A DNA stretch of 33,848 nucleotides, taken from NCBI GenBank assembly GCA_029265715.1, contig JAJUGZ010000040.1:1-33848 (forward strand). Direction: 5' to 3'. Numbering within the stretch: the first letter of the stretch is position 1; each line of letters starts with the position of its first letter. A program made the translations under genes and the position numbers. The notes beneath the pieces were generated by a model. The model did not search any database, was not told where the DNA came from, and worked only from the letters and a program-made list of their open reading frames with translations. Shown piece after piece: positions 1 to 8,470 of the stretch. This stretch comes from Bacteroidota bacterium (lineage in GTDB: Bacteria > Bacteroidota > Bacteroidia > Bacteroidales > Prolixibacteraceae).

Positions 1-239
1 AACGGAGTTCACCGCATCATCCTTGCAAACAAAACTTGCATTTTGAAGGGGGGTGACTTTTGAAATAAAAACAATAATGACTGACTACCAGAAAATTAGA
101 AGACAATATCTTCAGAATTTTAGATTAGTCGGATAATAGTGTTTTTAAATATAGAAAAACAAAAAGAAAATCACTTTGTTCTCTTAATCAGTTTACAAAC
201 AGTCTCCGTTTTGGGTAATTGGATTAACACGGGTTTACG

Positions 240-896
240 ATGAATTCTTCTATTACGAAACTACTTATCGCCTCACAGGATGTGACTTTTAAAAAGTCAT
301 TCATCAGTGTCATTGAGGAAGAAAAGTCGATCCACATTTCCAGAAGCGGGAACAAAATCTTTGACGTTATTCAGAAAATAAAAGAATTTCAACCCGATCT
401 CCTTCTTATTTATTACAGTTCTTTCTCCGATAACGACAAGTTGCTAATTACCTGCATCAACGATAAATATCCGGACTTGCCTTTTATTGTTTGCTCATCT
501 TCGTTCGACAAGCGCCATGTTGTATTCTGCCTGCAAAATGGGGCAAAAGGGATCTTATCATATAACGCGACTTCGTTCGAAATCATCAATGCCATTTACG
601 TGGTTTCATCCGGAGGAAGCTTTTTCAGCAAGCCGGCGTCTAAACTGCTCGACGATATTTTTAACAAGATACAAACCACTAAACGCTATTCGGGAGCCGA
701 CAAAATAAGTAAGCGCGAGTTGGAAATCATAGGGCTGTTTGCCGAGGGCCTTACCTACAAAGAAATTGCTAACAAACTAAACATAAGCCCCCGAACCGTT
801 GAAACACACAAAAACAATATTCTCGCCAAGTTAAACATTGCCACAACAACCGACCTGGTTAAGTTTGCCATCAAAAACAACCTGATATCCATATAG
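240..896 (+). CDS. LuxR/NarL-type regulator with degenerate receiver domain
   Basis: A 218-residue cytoplasmic transcription regulator. Residues ~5-125 have the length and hydrophobic pattern of a response-regulator receiver, and residues ~155-215 form a LuxR/GerE helix-turn-helix with the typical KEIANKLNISPRTVETHKNN core. The receiver lacks its chemistry: the phosphoacceptor position (P52 plus six, as in NarL) is Tyr58, the N-terminal acidic pair is replaced by Ser12-Gln13, and the conserved lysine position is Tyr108. Conventional phosphorylation is therefore unlikely (inference). A paralogue with the same loss follows 221 bases downstream on the same strand. The DNA-binding halves of the two are much more alike than their N-terminal halves. 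Target genes cannot be read from the sequence. The ATG at 240 is the only good start. No clear promoter element lies in bases 1-239. Confidence 0.85.
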   Translation: MNSSITKLLIASQDVTFKKSFISVIEEEKSIHISRSGNKIFDVIQKIKEFQPDLLLIYYSSFSDNDKLLITCINDKYPDLPFIVCSSSFDKRHVVFCLQNGAKGILSYNATSFEIINAIYVVSSGGSFFSKPASKLLDDIFNKIQTTKRYSGADKISKRELEIIGLFAEGLTYKEIANKLNISPRTVETHKNNILAKLNIATTTDLVKFAIKNNLISI

Positions 897-1117
897 TTAC
901 CACAAGCAAATAGTTATTTTAATCAGTTATCCGTAAAATCACGGATTGATATCAGCCCCCAAATGACTTAATTTTATTTCTCTTTGAATTGCGAAAGATG
1001 TGAAAAAGAAAGTCAATTAAGACTTTGAGATCTTAAAGTGCGTCATAAAAAGGAAATGACCTACACCTTCATTAAAATGGAGGCAAATGCCTCAATGAAC
1101 ATTAACTCTGGCAAAAT

Positions 1118-1777
1118 ATGGGAAAAAGTTTACTTATTGAAATATACGATTCAGATAAAATACTCAACCCCAAATTGAGCCACATTTTTTTTAATGATCG
1201 TAATGCATATCGTATAAACATTGCCAACAGCATTAACAATTTAATAAACAACATCACGAATCTTTCTCCGGACATCATTTTTCTAGGATTTTTTACCATC
1301 GAAGATTTTGAGTTGAAGTTAATTAAACGGGTAAAAAAATATGCCGGAAGCATTCCTCTGCTAATCTACAGTTATCGCTTCGAATCTCAGGCATCGATAA
1401 ACTGCCTTCGGGAAAATGTCAACGGAATTATTTGTGGGGATTTTGACTCTACGACAATAATACAGGCCATTAATACGGTTAGTTCAGGAGATAAATACTT
1501 TTGCCCCCAGGTTGGGATGGTTATCCGCCAGTTAATGCAACGCTACCAGACAAACACGGACCCAGACAAAAAGGAAGAAAGTATTATTACCAAACGCGAA
1601 ACCGAAATTATCAGCCTGTTTGCAGAAGGGTATTCTTACAAAGAAATTGCTGACCGGTTAAATATTAGCAGCCGTACAGTTGAATCACATAAAAACAACA
1701 TTCTTTCGAAACTAAAACTGACCAGTACTGCCGACATCATAAAATATGCAGTAAGGAACCATCTGATAATCTTATAA
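1118..1777 (+). CDS. LuxR/NarL-type regulator with degenerate receiver domain (paralogue)
   Basis: A 219-residue regulator, paralogous to the gene at 240-896. The C-terminal ~60 residues are a LuxR/GerE helix-turn-helix (KEIADRLNISSRTVESHKNN). The N-terminal domain has receiver-like strands but Gly57 at the phosphoacceptor position (after PDIIFL) and Gly107 at the lysine position. It should therefore act without Asp phosphorylation, perhaps by protein-protein contact or constitutive dimerisation (inference). Start is the ATG at 1118. A small GAGGC/GCCTC hairpin (1080-1093) lies just upstream. A shared terminator hairpin with the convergent minus-strand operon follows at 1854-1883. No sensor kinase is adjacent, which fits an orphan regulator. 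The role is unknown. Confidence 0.85.
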   Translation: MGKSLLIEIYDSDKILNPKLSHIFFNDRNAYRINIANSINNLINNITNLSPDIIFLGFFTIEDFELKLIKRVKKYAGSIPLLIYSYRFESQASINCLRENVNGIICGDFDSTTIIQAINTVSSGDKYFCPQVGMVIRQLMQRYQTNTDPDKKEESIITKRETEIISLFAEGYSYKEIADRLNISSRTVESHKNNILSKLKLTSTADIIKYAVRNHLIIL

Positions 1778-1853
1778 AAATCTATCATCCGGGATTAATC
1801 TTCTATAATAAGTATCATCTCCATTAAACCTGACAAACTATATTTCCCCGGAC

Positions 1854-1883
1854 AAAAAAAGGGCACTCATACGAGTGCCCTTT
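1854..1883. terminator. Bidirectional intrinsic terminator
   Basis: The perfect 8-bp stem GGGCACTC/GAGTGCCC (1861-1868 and 1873-1880) has an ATAC loop. It is preceded by seven A (1854-1860) and followed by TTT. The A run gives a U tract on the minus strand, so it ends the GGGtGRT operon. It may also stop the plus-strand regulator gene ending at 1777. Confidence 0.85.
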
Positions 1884-1926
1884 CCTATTATTTTCACGAA
1901 CCCGAAAGTTCTTTCTCTTATAATGT

Positions 1927-2922
1927 CTAATTAGCCTGAGAAATGGCAACTGCTACTGCAACTGATGCGCCCACCATTGGGTTGTTGCCCATACCAATCA
2001 ATCCCATCATCTCAACGTGAGCAGGAACTGATGATGAACCGGCAAACTGTGCGTCGGAGTGCATACGGCCCATCGTATCGGTCATACCGTAAGAAGCCGG
2101 ACCGGCAGCCATGTTGTCGGGGTGCAACGTACGGCCTGTACCGCCACCCGATGCCACCGAGAAGTATTTTTTGCCTTGCTCAACACACTCTTTTTTGTAG
2201 GTACCTGCAACCGGATGTTGGAAACGGGTTGGGTTGGTTGAGTTACCGGTGATCGATACGTCAACGCCCTCTTTATGGAAGATGGCAACACCTTCGCGAA
2301 CATCGTTAGCACCGTAGCAGTTTACTTTGGCACGGTCGCCGGTTGAGTAGGCAATGCGTTGAACTTCTTTCAATTCGCCTGTGAAATAGTCGAAATCGGT
2401 TTCAACGTAAGTAAATCCGTTGATACGGGCAATGATTTTAGCCGCATCTTTCCCCAAACCGTTCAGGATAACACGAAGAGGTTCTTTGCGAACACGGTTA
2501 GCCGATTTGGCAATACCGATAGCACCTTCGGCAGCAGCAAACGATTCGTGGCCGGCTAAGAAAGCGAAACATTTGGTTTCTTCTTTCAACAACATAGCAG
2601 CCAGGTTACCGTGGCCCAAACCTACTTTGCGATCGTCGGCAACTGAGCCTGGGATACAGAACGACTGCAAGCCTTCGCCCAAAGTTGAAGCGATGTCGGC
2701 AGCAACAGTCTGTCCTCGTTTGATAGCCACAGCAGCACCAACAATATAAGCCCACATGGCGTTTTCGAATGCGATGGGCTGAATGCCTTTTACGATGTTG
2801 TACACGTCAACACCTTTATCGTCGCATATTTTTTTGGCCTCTTCGATAGAAGAAATACCGTTGTCGTTCAAAAACTTATTGATCTGTTTGATCCTTCTGT
2901 CATAACTTTCAAATAATGGCAT
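1927..2922 (-). CDS. GGGtGRT family protein
   Basis: A 331-residue, glycine-rich, apparently cytoplasmic protein of the family named for its GGGtGRT motif, here at residues 259-265. Other conserved-looking stretches are SFCIPGSVADDRKVGLGHGN (residues 87-106) and GHESFAAAEGA (124-134). Cysteines are at 33, 89, 118, 202 and 246. The start at 2922 was chosen over an in-frame ATG at 2955 for two reasons: a strong GGAGGA ribosome site lies 8 bases before it, and the 2955 start would overlap the upstream gene. The NifU-like gene ends 13 bases upstream, so the two form an operon. The family is widespread in anaerobes next to NifU-like genes (from memory), but its reaction is not known to me. A role linked to Fe-S clusters is inference from the partner only. 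Confidence 0.9.
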   Translation of the reverse strand: MPLFESYDRRIKQINKFLNDNGISSIEEAKKICDDKGVDVYNIVKGIQPIAFENAMWAYIVGAAVAIKRGQTVAADIASTLGEGLQSFCIPGSVADDRKVGLGHGNLAAMLLKEETKCFAFLAGHESFAAAEGAIGIAKSANRVRKEPLRVILNGLGKDAAKIIARINGFTYVETDFDYFTGELKEVQRIAYSTGDRAKVNCYGANDVREGVAIFHKEGVDVSITGNSTNPTRFQHPVAGTYKKECVEQGKKYFSVASGGGTGRTLHPDNMAAGPASYGMTDTMGRMHSDAQFAGSSSVPAHVEMMGLIGMGNNPMVGASVAVAVAISQAN

Positions 2923-2935
2923 GGTATATTCCTCC

Positions 2936-3628
2936 TTATTCTTTACGTGGGTCAATAACTTTCACTGCATCTTCCATACGGCCATATTTGCCCGAAGCTT
3001 TTTTCAATGCTTCGTTGGCATCGGTCCCTGCTTTGATCATGTCCATCATACGGCCAAGGTTTACAAACTCGTAACCGATGATTTCGTTGCTTTCGCTCAA
3101 ACCGATTTTGGTGATGTAACCTTCGGCCATTTCGAGGTAGCGTGGGCCTTTAGCCGAAGTTCCGTACAATGTACCGGTTACGCCGCGAAGACCTTTGCCC
3201 AAGTCTTCCAACCCAGCACCGATTGGCAAACCACCTTCAGAGAAAGCAGTTTGGGTGCGACCGTAAACAATTTGCAGGAAAAGTTCGCGCATGGCTGTGT
3301 TGATAGCGTCGCAAACCAGGTCTGTATTCAATGCTTCAAGAATAGTTTTTCCGGGAAGAATTTCGGCAGCCATCGCAGCTGAGTGGGTCATACCGGTACA
3401 ACCGATGGTTTCTACCAACGCTTCCTGAATAACGCCTTCTTTTACGTTCAAAGTAAGCTTGCAGGCTCCTTGCTGAGGAGCACACCAGCCCACACCGTGG
3501 GTCAAACCCGAAATATCTTTGATCTCTTTGGCTTTTACCCAACGACCTTCTTCAGGTATGGGAGCCGGGCCGTGATTTGCGCCTTGAGCCACGCAGATCA
3601 TGCCTGCAACTTCGTGTGTAAAACTCAT
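2936..3628 (-). CDS. NifU/IscU-like iron-sulfur cluster scaffold protein
   Basis: A 230-residue protein with an IscU/NifU-N-like core. The stretch WCAPQQGACKLTLNV followed by ETIGCTGMTHSAAMAAEI and a later LVCDAIN resembles the three-cysteine arrangement of IscU scaffolds, here Cys56, Cys77 and Cys106, with extra Cys12 and Cys49. The C-terminal ~100 residues extend beyond a normal IscU (~130 residues) and have no recognised domain. It is the first gene of a two-gene operon with the GGGtGRT protein. No cysteine desulfurase or ferredoxin lies beside it, so it may be a specialised scaffold rather than the housekeeping one (inference). A perfect TAnnTTTG element lies about 130 bases upstream of the start. 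Confidence 0.85.
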   Translation of the reverse strand: MSFTHEVAGMICVAQGANHGPAPIPEEGRWVKAKEIKDISGLTHGVGWCAPQQGACKLTLNVKEGVIQEALVETIGCTGMTHSAAMAAEILPGKTILEALNTDLVCDAINTAMRELFLQIVYGRTQTAFSEGGLPIGAGLEDLGKGLRGVTGTLYGTSAKGPRYLEMAEGYITKIGLSESNEIIGYEFVNLGRMMDMIKAGTDANEALKKASGKYGRMEDAVKVIDPRKE

Positions 3629-3930
3629 GTTCTTGATTTTTGATTTTTATTATTTCGAAATAAAACTTAGGATTGCACTTTACAGCCCACAAAACAGACA
3701 AGGCATTAACCATCAGTTTCAAAGGCAGTTAATAGGCTAAATCCATAGCCGGACACAAATGTAAAAAATAAATTTTTTCTACAGGAAGACAGACCAAATG
3801 TTTGCCCCATTGTTACGAATTTGTTAGCATTACCTTAATTACATTCTCTTTATCCTGAATTTTTCCAATTTGAAGGATTATTCTTTTCTTTAACGCCGAA
3901 AATAAAACTAGATAACGCAAATTCAGCCTG
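3629..3930. other. Intergenic region between divergent NifU-like operon and permease
   Basis: No ORF of note. It carries the minus-strand promoter element at 3756-3763 and AT-rich DNA leading into the permease gene. I see no matching plus-strand TAnnTTTG element for the permease and no hairpin with a U tract. Confidence 0.6.
3756..3763 (-). promoter_or_regulatory. Promoter -7 element of NifU-like/GGGtGRT operon
   Basis: On the minus strand this reads TACATTTG, an exact match to the Bacteroidota -7 consensus TAnnTTTG. It lies ~130 bases before the start of the NifU-like gene. No good TTTG -33 box is seen at the usual 19-base distance. Confidence 0.55.
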
Positions 3931-5651
3931 GTGAATATCAATAAACTTTTCCGAAAAAAATCGATTTCGAACATCCTAAGCGATGCTGATTTACTGGATG
4001 GGCACACCGGCGGGATGAAACGAAACCTGCGGGTTTTCGACCTGACCGCGCTGGGGGTAGCTGCGATTATCGGAGCCGGCATTTTCAGCACCGTTGGCAA
4101 TGCCGCGGCAGCCGGGGCCCTGCTGTATCGCTCTTGTTTGTTTTTACGGCCATCGCCTGCGGACTGTCGGCCATGTGTTATGCCGAATTTGCCTCTGCCA
4201 TCCCGATCAGCGGAAGTGCCTACACCTACGCCTACGTAAGTTTTGGCGAACTCATTGCCTGGATCATCGGCTGGGACCTGATTATGGAATATGCCATCGG
4301 AAATATCGCAGTAGCCATTTCCTGGTCGGGATATTTCACCGGACTGATGGACGGCCTGGGCTTTCACATTCCCGATTGGTTATCGACCGATTATTTAAGC
4401 GCTTCGCGCGGCTACCATGCAGCATTGGAAACCATCCGGGCCGGGACCCCGCCTTCAAGCCTCAGTTCCGATTTGCAGGAGGCTTACGCGGCCTGGCTAA
4501 ATGCCCCACAGATTGGAGGTTTCCACCTGGTTGCCGACATTCCGGCGCTGTTCATTGTCATTGTCATTACTTGGATTTGTTACATCGGAATTCGTGAATC
4601 ACGCATTACGAACGACCTTTTTGTAATCCTGAAAGTCATTTTGCTCCTGCTGGTTATCGGCATCGGGGCCTTCTACGTGAACCCTGAAAACTGGAGTCCG
4701 TTTGCCCCAAATGGCATTTCCGGCGTAATGAAAGGCGTATCGGGCGTCTTCTTTGCTTACATCGGGTTCGATGCCGTCTCGACCACAGCCGAGGAATGTA
4801 AAAACCCCAAACGCGACCTGCCTTTATCCATGTTTTATTCGCTTCTGATCACCACTATCCTGTATGTACTCGTTAGCCTCGTTCTGACAGGCATGGTTAG
4901 CTCAAACGAATTGGGAGTTGCCGACCCGATGGCTTATGTGTTTACCAAGCTGCACCTGACCAAACTTTCGGGGATCATCGCCGCCGGTGCCGTAATTGCC
5001 ATGGCAAGTGTGCTGCTCGTGTTCCAGCTGGGACAACCACGCATCTGGATGAGTATGAGCCGCGACGGGTTGCTTCCGCCCATCTTTGCCAAACTGCACC
5101 CTAAATACCGGACACCGGCCTTCTCGACCATCCTGACCGGAATTGTGGTCGCTGTCCCCTCCTTGTTCCTGAACCTGACTGAAGTAACCGATCTGACCAG
5201 CATCGGGACATTATTTGCGTTTATCTTGGTCTCCGGAGGCATTTTAATTATGAACCCCACCGGTAAAAACCCGGCCAATGGCAAAGGATTCCGGGTTCCG
5301 TATTTCGATAGCCGCAGATTCTTGGTACCGATCTGGATAATTGTTTTGCTGATTGTTGGAGAGACTGTTATGGAAAGCTCCGAATTCCTTGCCGATATTT
5401 CAACCGGGTCAGGCCTTTTCCGGATCTTGCATAACCATTTCCCGCTTCTGGTTTTCTGCCTGGTCTCGCTGATTGTCTCGGCAAAAGCCATTCTGAAACG
5501 CTGGTCGTTAATACCGGTCCTTGGACTGCTGACCAACCTTTACCTGATGAGCCAACTCGGTGTAACCAACTGGTGGCGGTTCGGCATCTGGCTTATAATT
5601 GGCCTGGTACTTTATTTCACATATGGGTCAAAACACAGCAAAATACGTTGA
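3931..5651 (+). pseudogene. CAT-type amino acid permease (APC superfamily), interrupted by a frameshift
   Basis: An inner-membrane amino acid transporter of the APC superfamily, cationic amino acid transporter type. The first frame starts at GTG 3931 and reads MKRNLRVFDLTALGVAAIIG, then GAGIFSTVGNAAAAG. The remainder lies in the next frame: GPAVSLLFVFTAIACG, then YAEFASAIPISGSAYTYAY and GELIAWIIGWDLIMEYAIGN, through to 5651. The two join at the G run 4114-4117. One added G restores the family-like AAAAGGPAVSLLF and gives a product of about 573 residues with 12 or more membrane segments. No other lesion is visible, and the long downstream frame is intact. This could be a recent pseudogene, a homopolymer sequencing error or, less likely, programmed frameshifting. 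ATG 4015 is an alternative start, but the N-terminal LFRKKSISNIL stretch looks typical of the family. Confidence 0.8.
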
Positions 5652-5749
5652 CAGGAATGAAAAATAATGAAACACACAGGCAATCAGCCACATAATGTTT
5701 ATCAACCCTAATTTTTCAGGGAAAATATAAAATGGAAAATTTTTTCGTG

Positions 5750-5757
5750 TATTTTTG
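5750..5757 (+). promoter_or_regulatory. Promoter -7 element of tRNA-Thr
   Basis: TATTTTTG matches TAnnTTTG exactly and ends 12 bases before the mature tRNA start, as expected for a tRNA with a very short leader. Confidence 0.6.
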
Positions 5758-5769
5758 CCCTCCGGAAAT

Positions 5770-5842
5770 GCCTCTTTAGCTCAGCTGGTAGAGCAGCTCA
5801 TTCGTAATGAGCAGGTCGTGGGTTCGAGTCCCATGAGAGGCT
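5770..5842 (+). tRNA. tRNA-Thr (anticodon CGT)
   Basis: A 73-base cloverleaf. The acceptor stem GCCTCTT pairs with GAGAGGC (last pair G-U). The D arm contains GCTCAGCTGGTAGAGC. The anticodon stem GCTCA/TGAGC encloses the loop TTCGTAA, which gives anticodon CGT and reads ACG codons. The T arm is GTGGG TTCGAGT CCCAT. The discriminator base is T5842 and no CCA is encoded. A promoter element and a terminator flank it, so it is an independent single-tRNA unit. Confidence 0.95.
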
Positions 5843-5867
5843 CAAAAATAAGAATCTCACCCCCATG

Positions 5868-5897
5868 CGCCTGAAATTAACATCTCAGGCGTTTTTT
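5868..5897 (+). terminator. Intrinsic terminator of tRNA-Thr
   Basis: The stem CGCCTGA (5868-5874) pairs with TCAGGCG (5885-5891) across a 10-base loop, followed by six T (5892-5897). Confidence 0.8.
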
Positions 5898-5980
5898 CCC
5901 CCGATATTAAAACATTGATTCCCTACCAAACGCAGCCTGTCTTCTTTTTTGTTAAATTTACACATCAAGCCTGTAAATCT

Positions 5981-7282
5981 ATGACTGAGGATTTTTTGCA
6001 CTTTATATGGAAGAACCGGCTCTTCCGAAGCAATGAGCTGAGAACGACCCAGGGAATCCCGCTTGAAATTGAATCGATTGGCCAACCCAACCACGATGCG
6101 GGGCCCGATTTTTTCAACGCCCGAATCAAAATTGGCGACACTGTTTGGGCCGGAAACGTTGAAATTCACCAACGCTCATCACATTGGCTCCAGCACGGCC
6201 ACCATCAGGACGCTTCTTACAACAATGTCATCCTTCATGTGGTGGGCGAAGCCGATGTGCCCATCCGGATAAATGGCCAAGATTTGCCCTGCCTGGAAAT
6301 TTCGTATCCCGATCATCTTCGCAAAAATTATGAAACATTGCTAAAAGCCCAGACTTGGGTTCCCTGCGATCAATCCATCCGTCTATTCGACCCCATTCAT
6401 CTCCGAATGTGGTTCAGTGCGCTCATGATCGAACGCCTGCAGATGAAAACCGAAGAAATTCAGAAACGGCTTGAGCAAAACCAGAACAACTGGAACGAGA
6501 CATTTTATCAGCTCCTGGCCCGGAATTTCGGGATGAAAACCAATGCCCAGCCTTTCGAAATGCTGGCGCGATCGCTTCCGCTTTCCGTCTTGTCGAAACA
6601 CAAAAACGACCTTTTTCAGATAGAGGCCTTGCTTTTTGGCCAATCCGGCCTGTTAAACGAACCATTGCCGGGCAACGATTATTTGCTGGTTCTCCGGGAT
6701 GAATATTCTTATCTATGTAAGAAATACAAACTTCACCCGATTGAAAAGCGGCTCTGGAAATTTCTGCGACTGCGGCCTGTCAATTTCCCGACCATCCGAA
6801 TCGCCCAGCTGGCAGCACTGATCAATCGCTCATCGGCTCTATTTTCACACATTATAGAAACTCCCGATATCGATCAAATTCGCAAACTATTTGACGTGCA
6901 AGCTTCTGAATATTGGGACAATCATTACCGTTTCGATAAATTCTCCGGAGAAAATAAACCGAAAAAACTGGGCGAAACAATTTTTCATTCGATCGTAATC
7001 AACACCTTGTCTCCGCTGCTTTTTTTGTACGGCGAACATCAAAGCAAACCAGAACTAAAAGACCGTGTGCTGGATTTTCTGGAACAATTGCCCCCGGAGT
7101 CGAACAACATCATTTCAGGATGGCAAAACCTGGGAATACATCCGGAGAATGCATTTGAAACACAGGCCCTCATCCAGCTAAAAAATACATATTGCGAAAA
7201 CAAAAAATGTTTAAATTGCCCGATGGGAGCAAAGATTATTGCCAGAAACAACAAAATTGCACATGGCACAGCAGGTCAATAA
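5981..7282 (+). CDS. DUF2851 family protein
   Basis: A 433-residue cytoplasmic protein of the DUF2851 family, recognised from the N-terminal pattern FLHFIWKNRLF, then GQPNHDAGPDFFNARI and GNVEIHQRSSHW. Function is not established. The acidic and histidine-rich N-terminal half looks like a metal-dependent enzyme fold, but I cannot name a reaction. The C-terminus has a C-x4-C-x2-C cluster (Cys405, 410, 413). ATG 5981 was chosen over an upstream TTG because the protein then begins with the usual MTEDFLHFIW. The gene overlaps the start of the potassium channel gene by 20 bases, suggesting translational coupling. Confidence 0.85.
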   Translation: MTEDFLHFIWKNRLFRSNELRTTQGIPLEIESIGQPNHDAGPDFFNARIKIGDTVWAGNVEIHQRSSHWLQHGHHQDASYNNVILHVVGEADVPIRINGQDLPCLEISYPDHLRKNYETLLKAQTWVPCDQSIRLFDPIHLRMWFSALMIERLQMKTEEIQKRLEQNQNNWNETFYQLLARNFGMKTNAQPFEMLARSLPLSVLSKHKNDLFQIEALLFGQSGLLNEPLPGNDYLLVLRDEYSYLCKKYKLHPIEKRLWKFLRLRPVNFPTIRIAQLAALINRSSALFSHIIETPDIDQIRKLFDVQASEYWDNHYRFDKFSGENKPKKLGETIFHSIVINTLSPLLFLYGEHQSKPELKDRVLDFLEQLPPESNNIISGWQNLGIHPENAFETQALIQLKNTYCENKKCLNCPMGAKIIARNNKIAHGTAGQ

Positions 7283-8300
7283 ATTTCAGGAAGTTTCACA
7301 AAAAACCATTCGCACCGGAATTTTGTTGCTAACGCTTATAATTTCGGGTGGGACATCCGGGTATATGTACCTCGAGAACTTTAACCTGATTGATGCTTTC
7401 TACATGACTGTCATTACCGTTTCGACGGTGGGTTTCGGCGAAGTTCATCCCCTCTCCTCGACCGGACGCTTATTTACCTCGGGGCTTATATTCTTCAGTC
7501 TGGGTAGCTTGGCCTGGGTCGGATCGAACCTGGCACGTTTTATTTTCGACGGCGAACTGATTACTTACTTAAAAACATACAGGGTGGACAAGAAAATCAT
7601 GAAACTGAAAAACCACGTGATCATTGTTGGCTACGGACGCAATGGCGAACAGGCAGCCATTGAGCTGCGTGAACACGGGATGGACTTTGTCGTGATAGAC
7701 AAACGCGAGAATGTCATCAACCGCATCCGCGAAGACGAAAACCTGTTGTATATCCAAGGCGACGCAACCCATGAAGAAGTGATGACCCGCGCCCGCGTTG
7801 AACACGCCAGTGCACTGATTGCCACCACTCCCAACGATGCCGACAATGTATTTGTCGTATTAACCGCCCGCAGTATGAACCCGGCATTGAAAATTGTAAG
7901 CCGGGCCTCCGAAATGCAATCAGTCATTAAACTGAAACGTGCCGGGGCCTCCAATGTTATCATGCCCGAACGCATTGGAGGCCAGCGTATGGCCAAATTA
8001 GTAACTCAACCCGACGTGGTTGAGTTTATTGAATACATCCTGCTTCAAAAAAGTAAAGATGTAAGCCTGGAAGAAATATCGTGCACCAACATGAATTCGC
8101 GCTTTGTAAATAAAACTTTAAATGAACTGAAATCAAAAGACCGATCCGGAGTGAATATCATCGGAATCAAAATCAGCGGTGCCAAGTATGTTTTTAATCC
8201 GGCCCCGGAACTGAGCCTGAGCCGGGGAGACCAGCTTTTTGTACTGGGGTCGGTCGAGCAAATCAGGGCATTCCGCAACACGCTGGAGAGTAACGAATAA
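7263..8300 (+). CDS. Two-helix potassium channel with RCK (TrkA-N/TrkA-C) domains
   Basis: A 345-residue inner-membrane K+ channel of the MthK/Kch type. Helix 1 is at ~18-36. The pore loop carries the selectivity filter TVGFG (residues 55-59), and helix 2 is at ~70-92. A cytoplasmic RCK domain begins at ~115 with the nucleotide-binding motif VGYGRNG (122-128) and continues to ~235. A TrkA-C-like domain covers ~255-345 (ending in SLSRGDQLFVLG). The selectivity filter predicts K+ selectivity, and gating by nucleotides or Ca2+ is known in the family. ATG 7263 lies inside the end of the DUF2851 gene. The longer start at 7239 would only deepen the overlap. No terminator lies between this gene and rpsO, which has its own promoter. 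Confidence 0.92.
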   Translation: MAQQVNKFQEVSQKTIRTGILLLTLIISGGTSGYMYLENFNLIDAFYMTVITVSTVGFGEVHPLSSTGRLFTSGLIFFSLGSLAWVGSNLARFIFDGELITYLKTYRVDKKIMKLKNHVIIVGYGRNGEQAAIELREHGMDFVVIDKRENVINRIREDENLLYIQGDATHEEVMTRARVEHASALIATTPNDADNVFVVLTARSMNPALKIVSRASEMQSVIKLKRAGASNVIMPERIGGQRMAKLVTQPDVVEFIEYILLQKSKDVSLEEISCTNMNSRFVNKTLNELKSKDRSGVNIIGIKISGAKYVFNPAPELSLSRGDQLFVLGSVEQIRAFRNTLESNE

Positions 8301-8350
8301 AGGCCAGACCCGCTGTTTTTAGCCCTGCACAAAATGAATATCACGACTTG

Positions 8351-8381
8351 CTTGATTTTCAAAACTATTTTGCTATTTTTG
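8351..8381 (+). promoter_or_regulatory. Promoter of rpsO
   Basis: CTTG (8351-8354), exactly 19 bases, then TATTTTTG (8374-8381). The -7 box is perfect and the -33 box matches three of four bases of TTTG. Predicted transcription start is about 8387, giving a leader of ~84 bases. Confidence 0.75.
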
Positions 8382-8402
8382 TGCCGCTTTTTGCAAATTA
8401 AT

Positions 8403-8441
8403 TTTAAGCTGTTGTTATTGAGGGCGATGCTGCGGCTTAAA
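8403..8441 (+). promoter_or_regulatory. Possible structured leader of rpsO
   Basis: TTTAAGC (8403-8409) and GCTTAAA (8435-8441) form a 7-bp stem closing a 25-base GC-richer loop in the rpsO leader. S15 autoregulation through leader RNA is known in several bacteria. Whether this element does so here is inference. Confidence 0.35.
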
Positions 8442-8470
8442 CATTGTACAACATTTTAGAAGAAAAAATC

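Noticed and set aside
1-239. Possible end of an upstream gene at the left edge
   Set aside because: Forward frames close within about 20 codons and show no recognisable sequence. The partial frame ending TGA at 61-63 cannot be supported.
937-957. Hairpin ATCCGT/ACGGAT after the first regulator
   Set aside because: Only 6 bp and no T run, so termination is unlikely.
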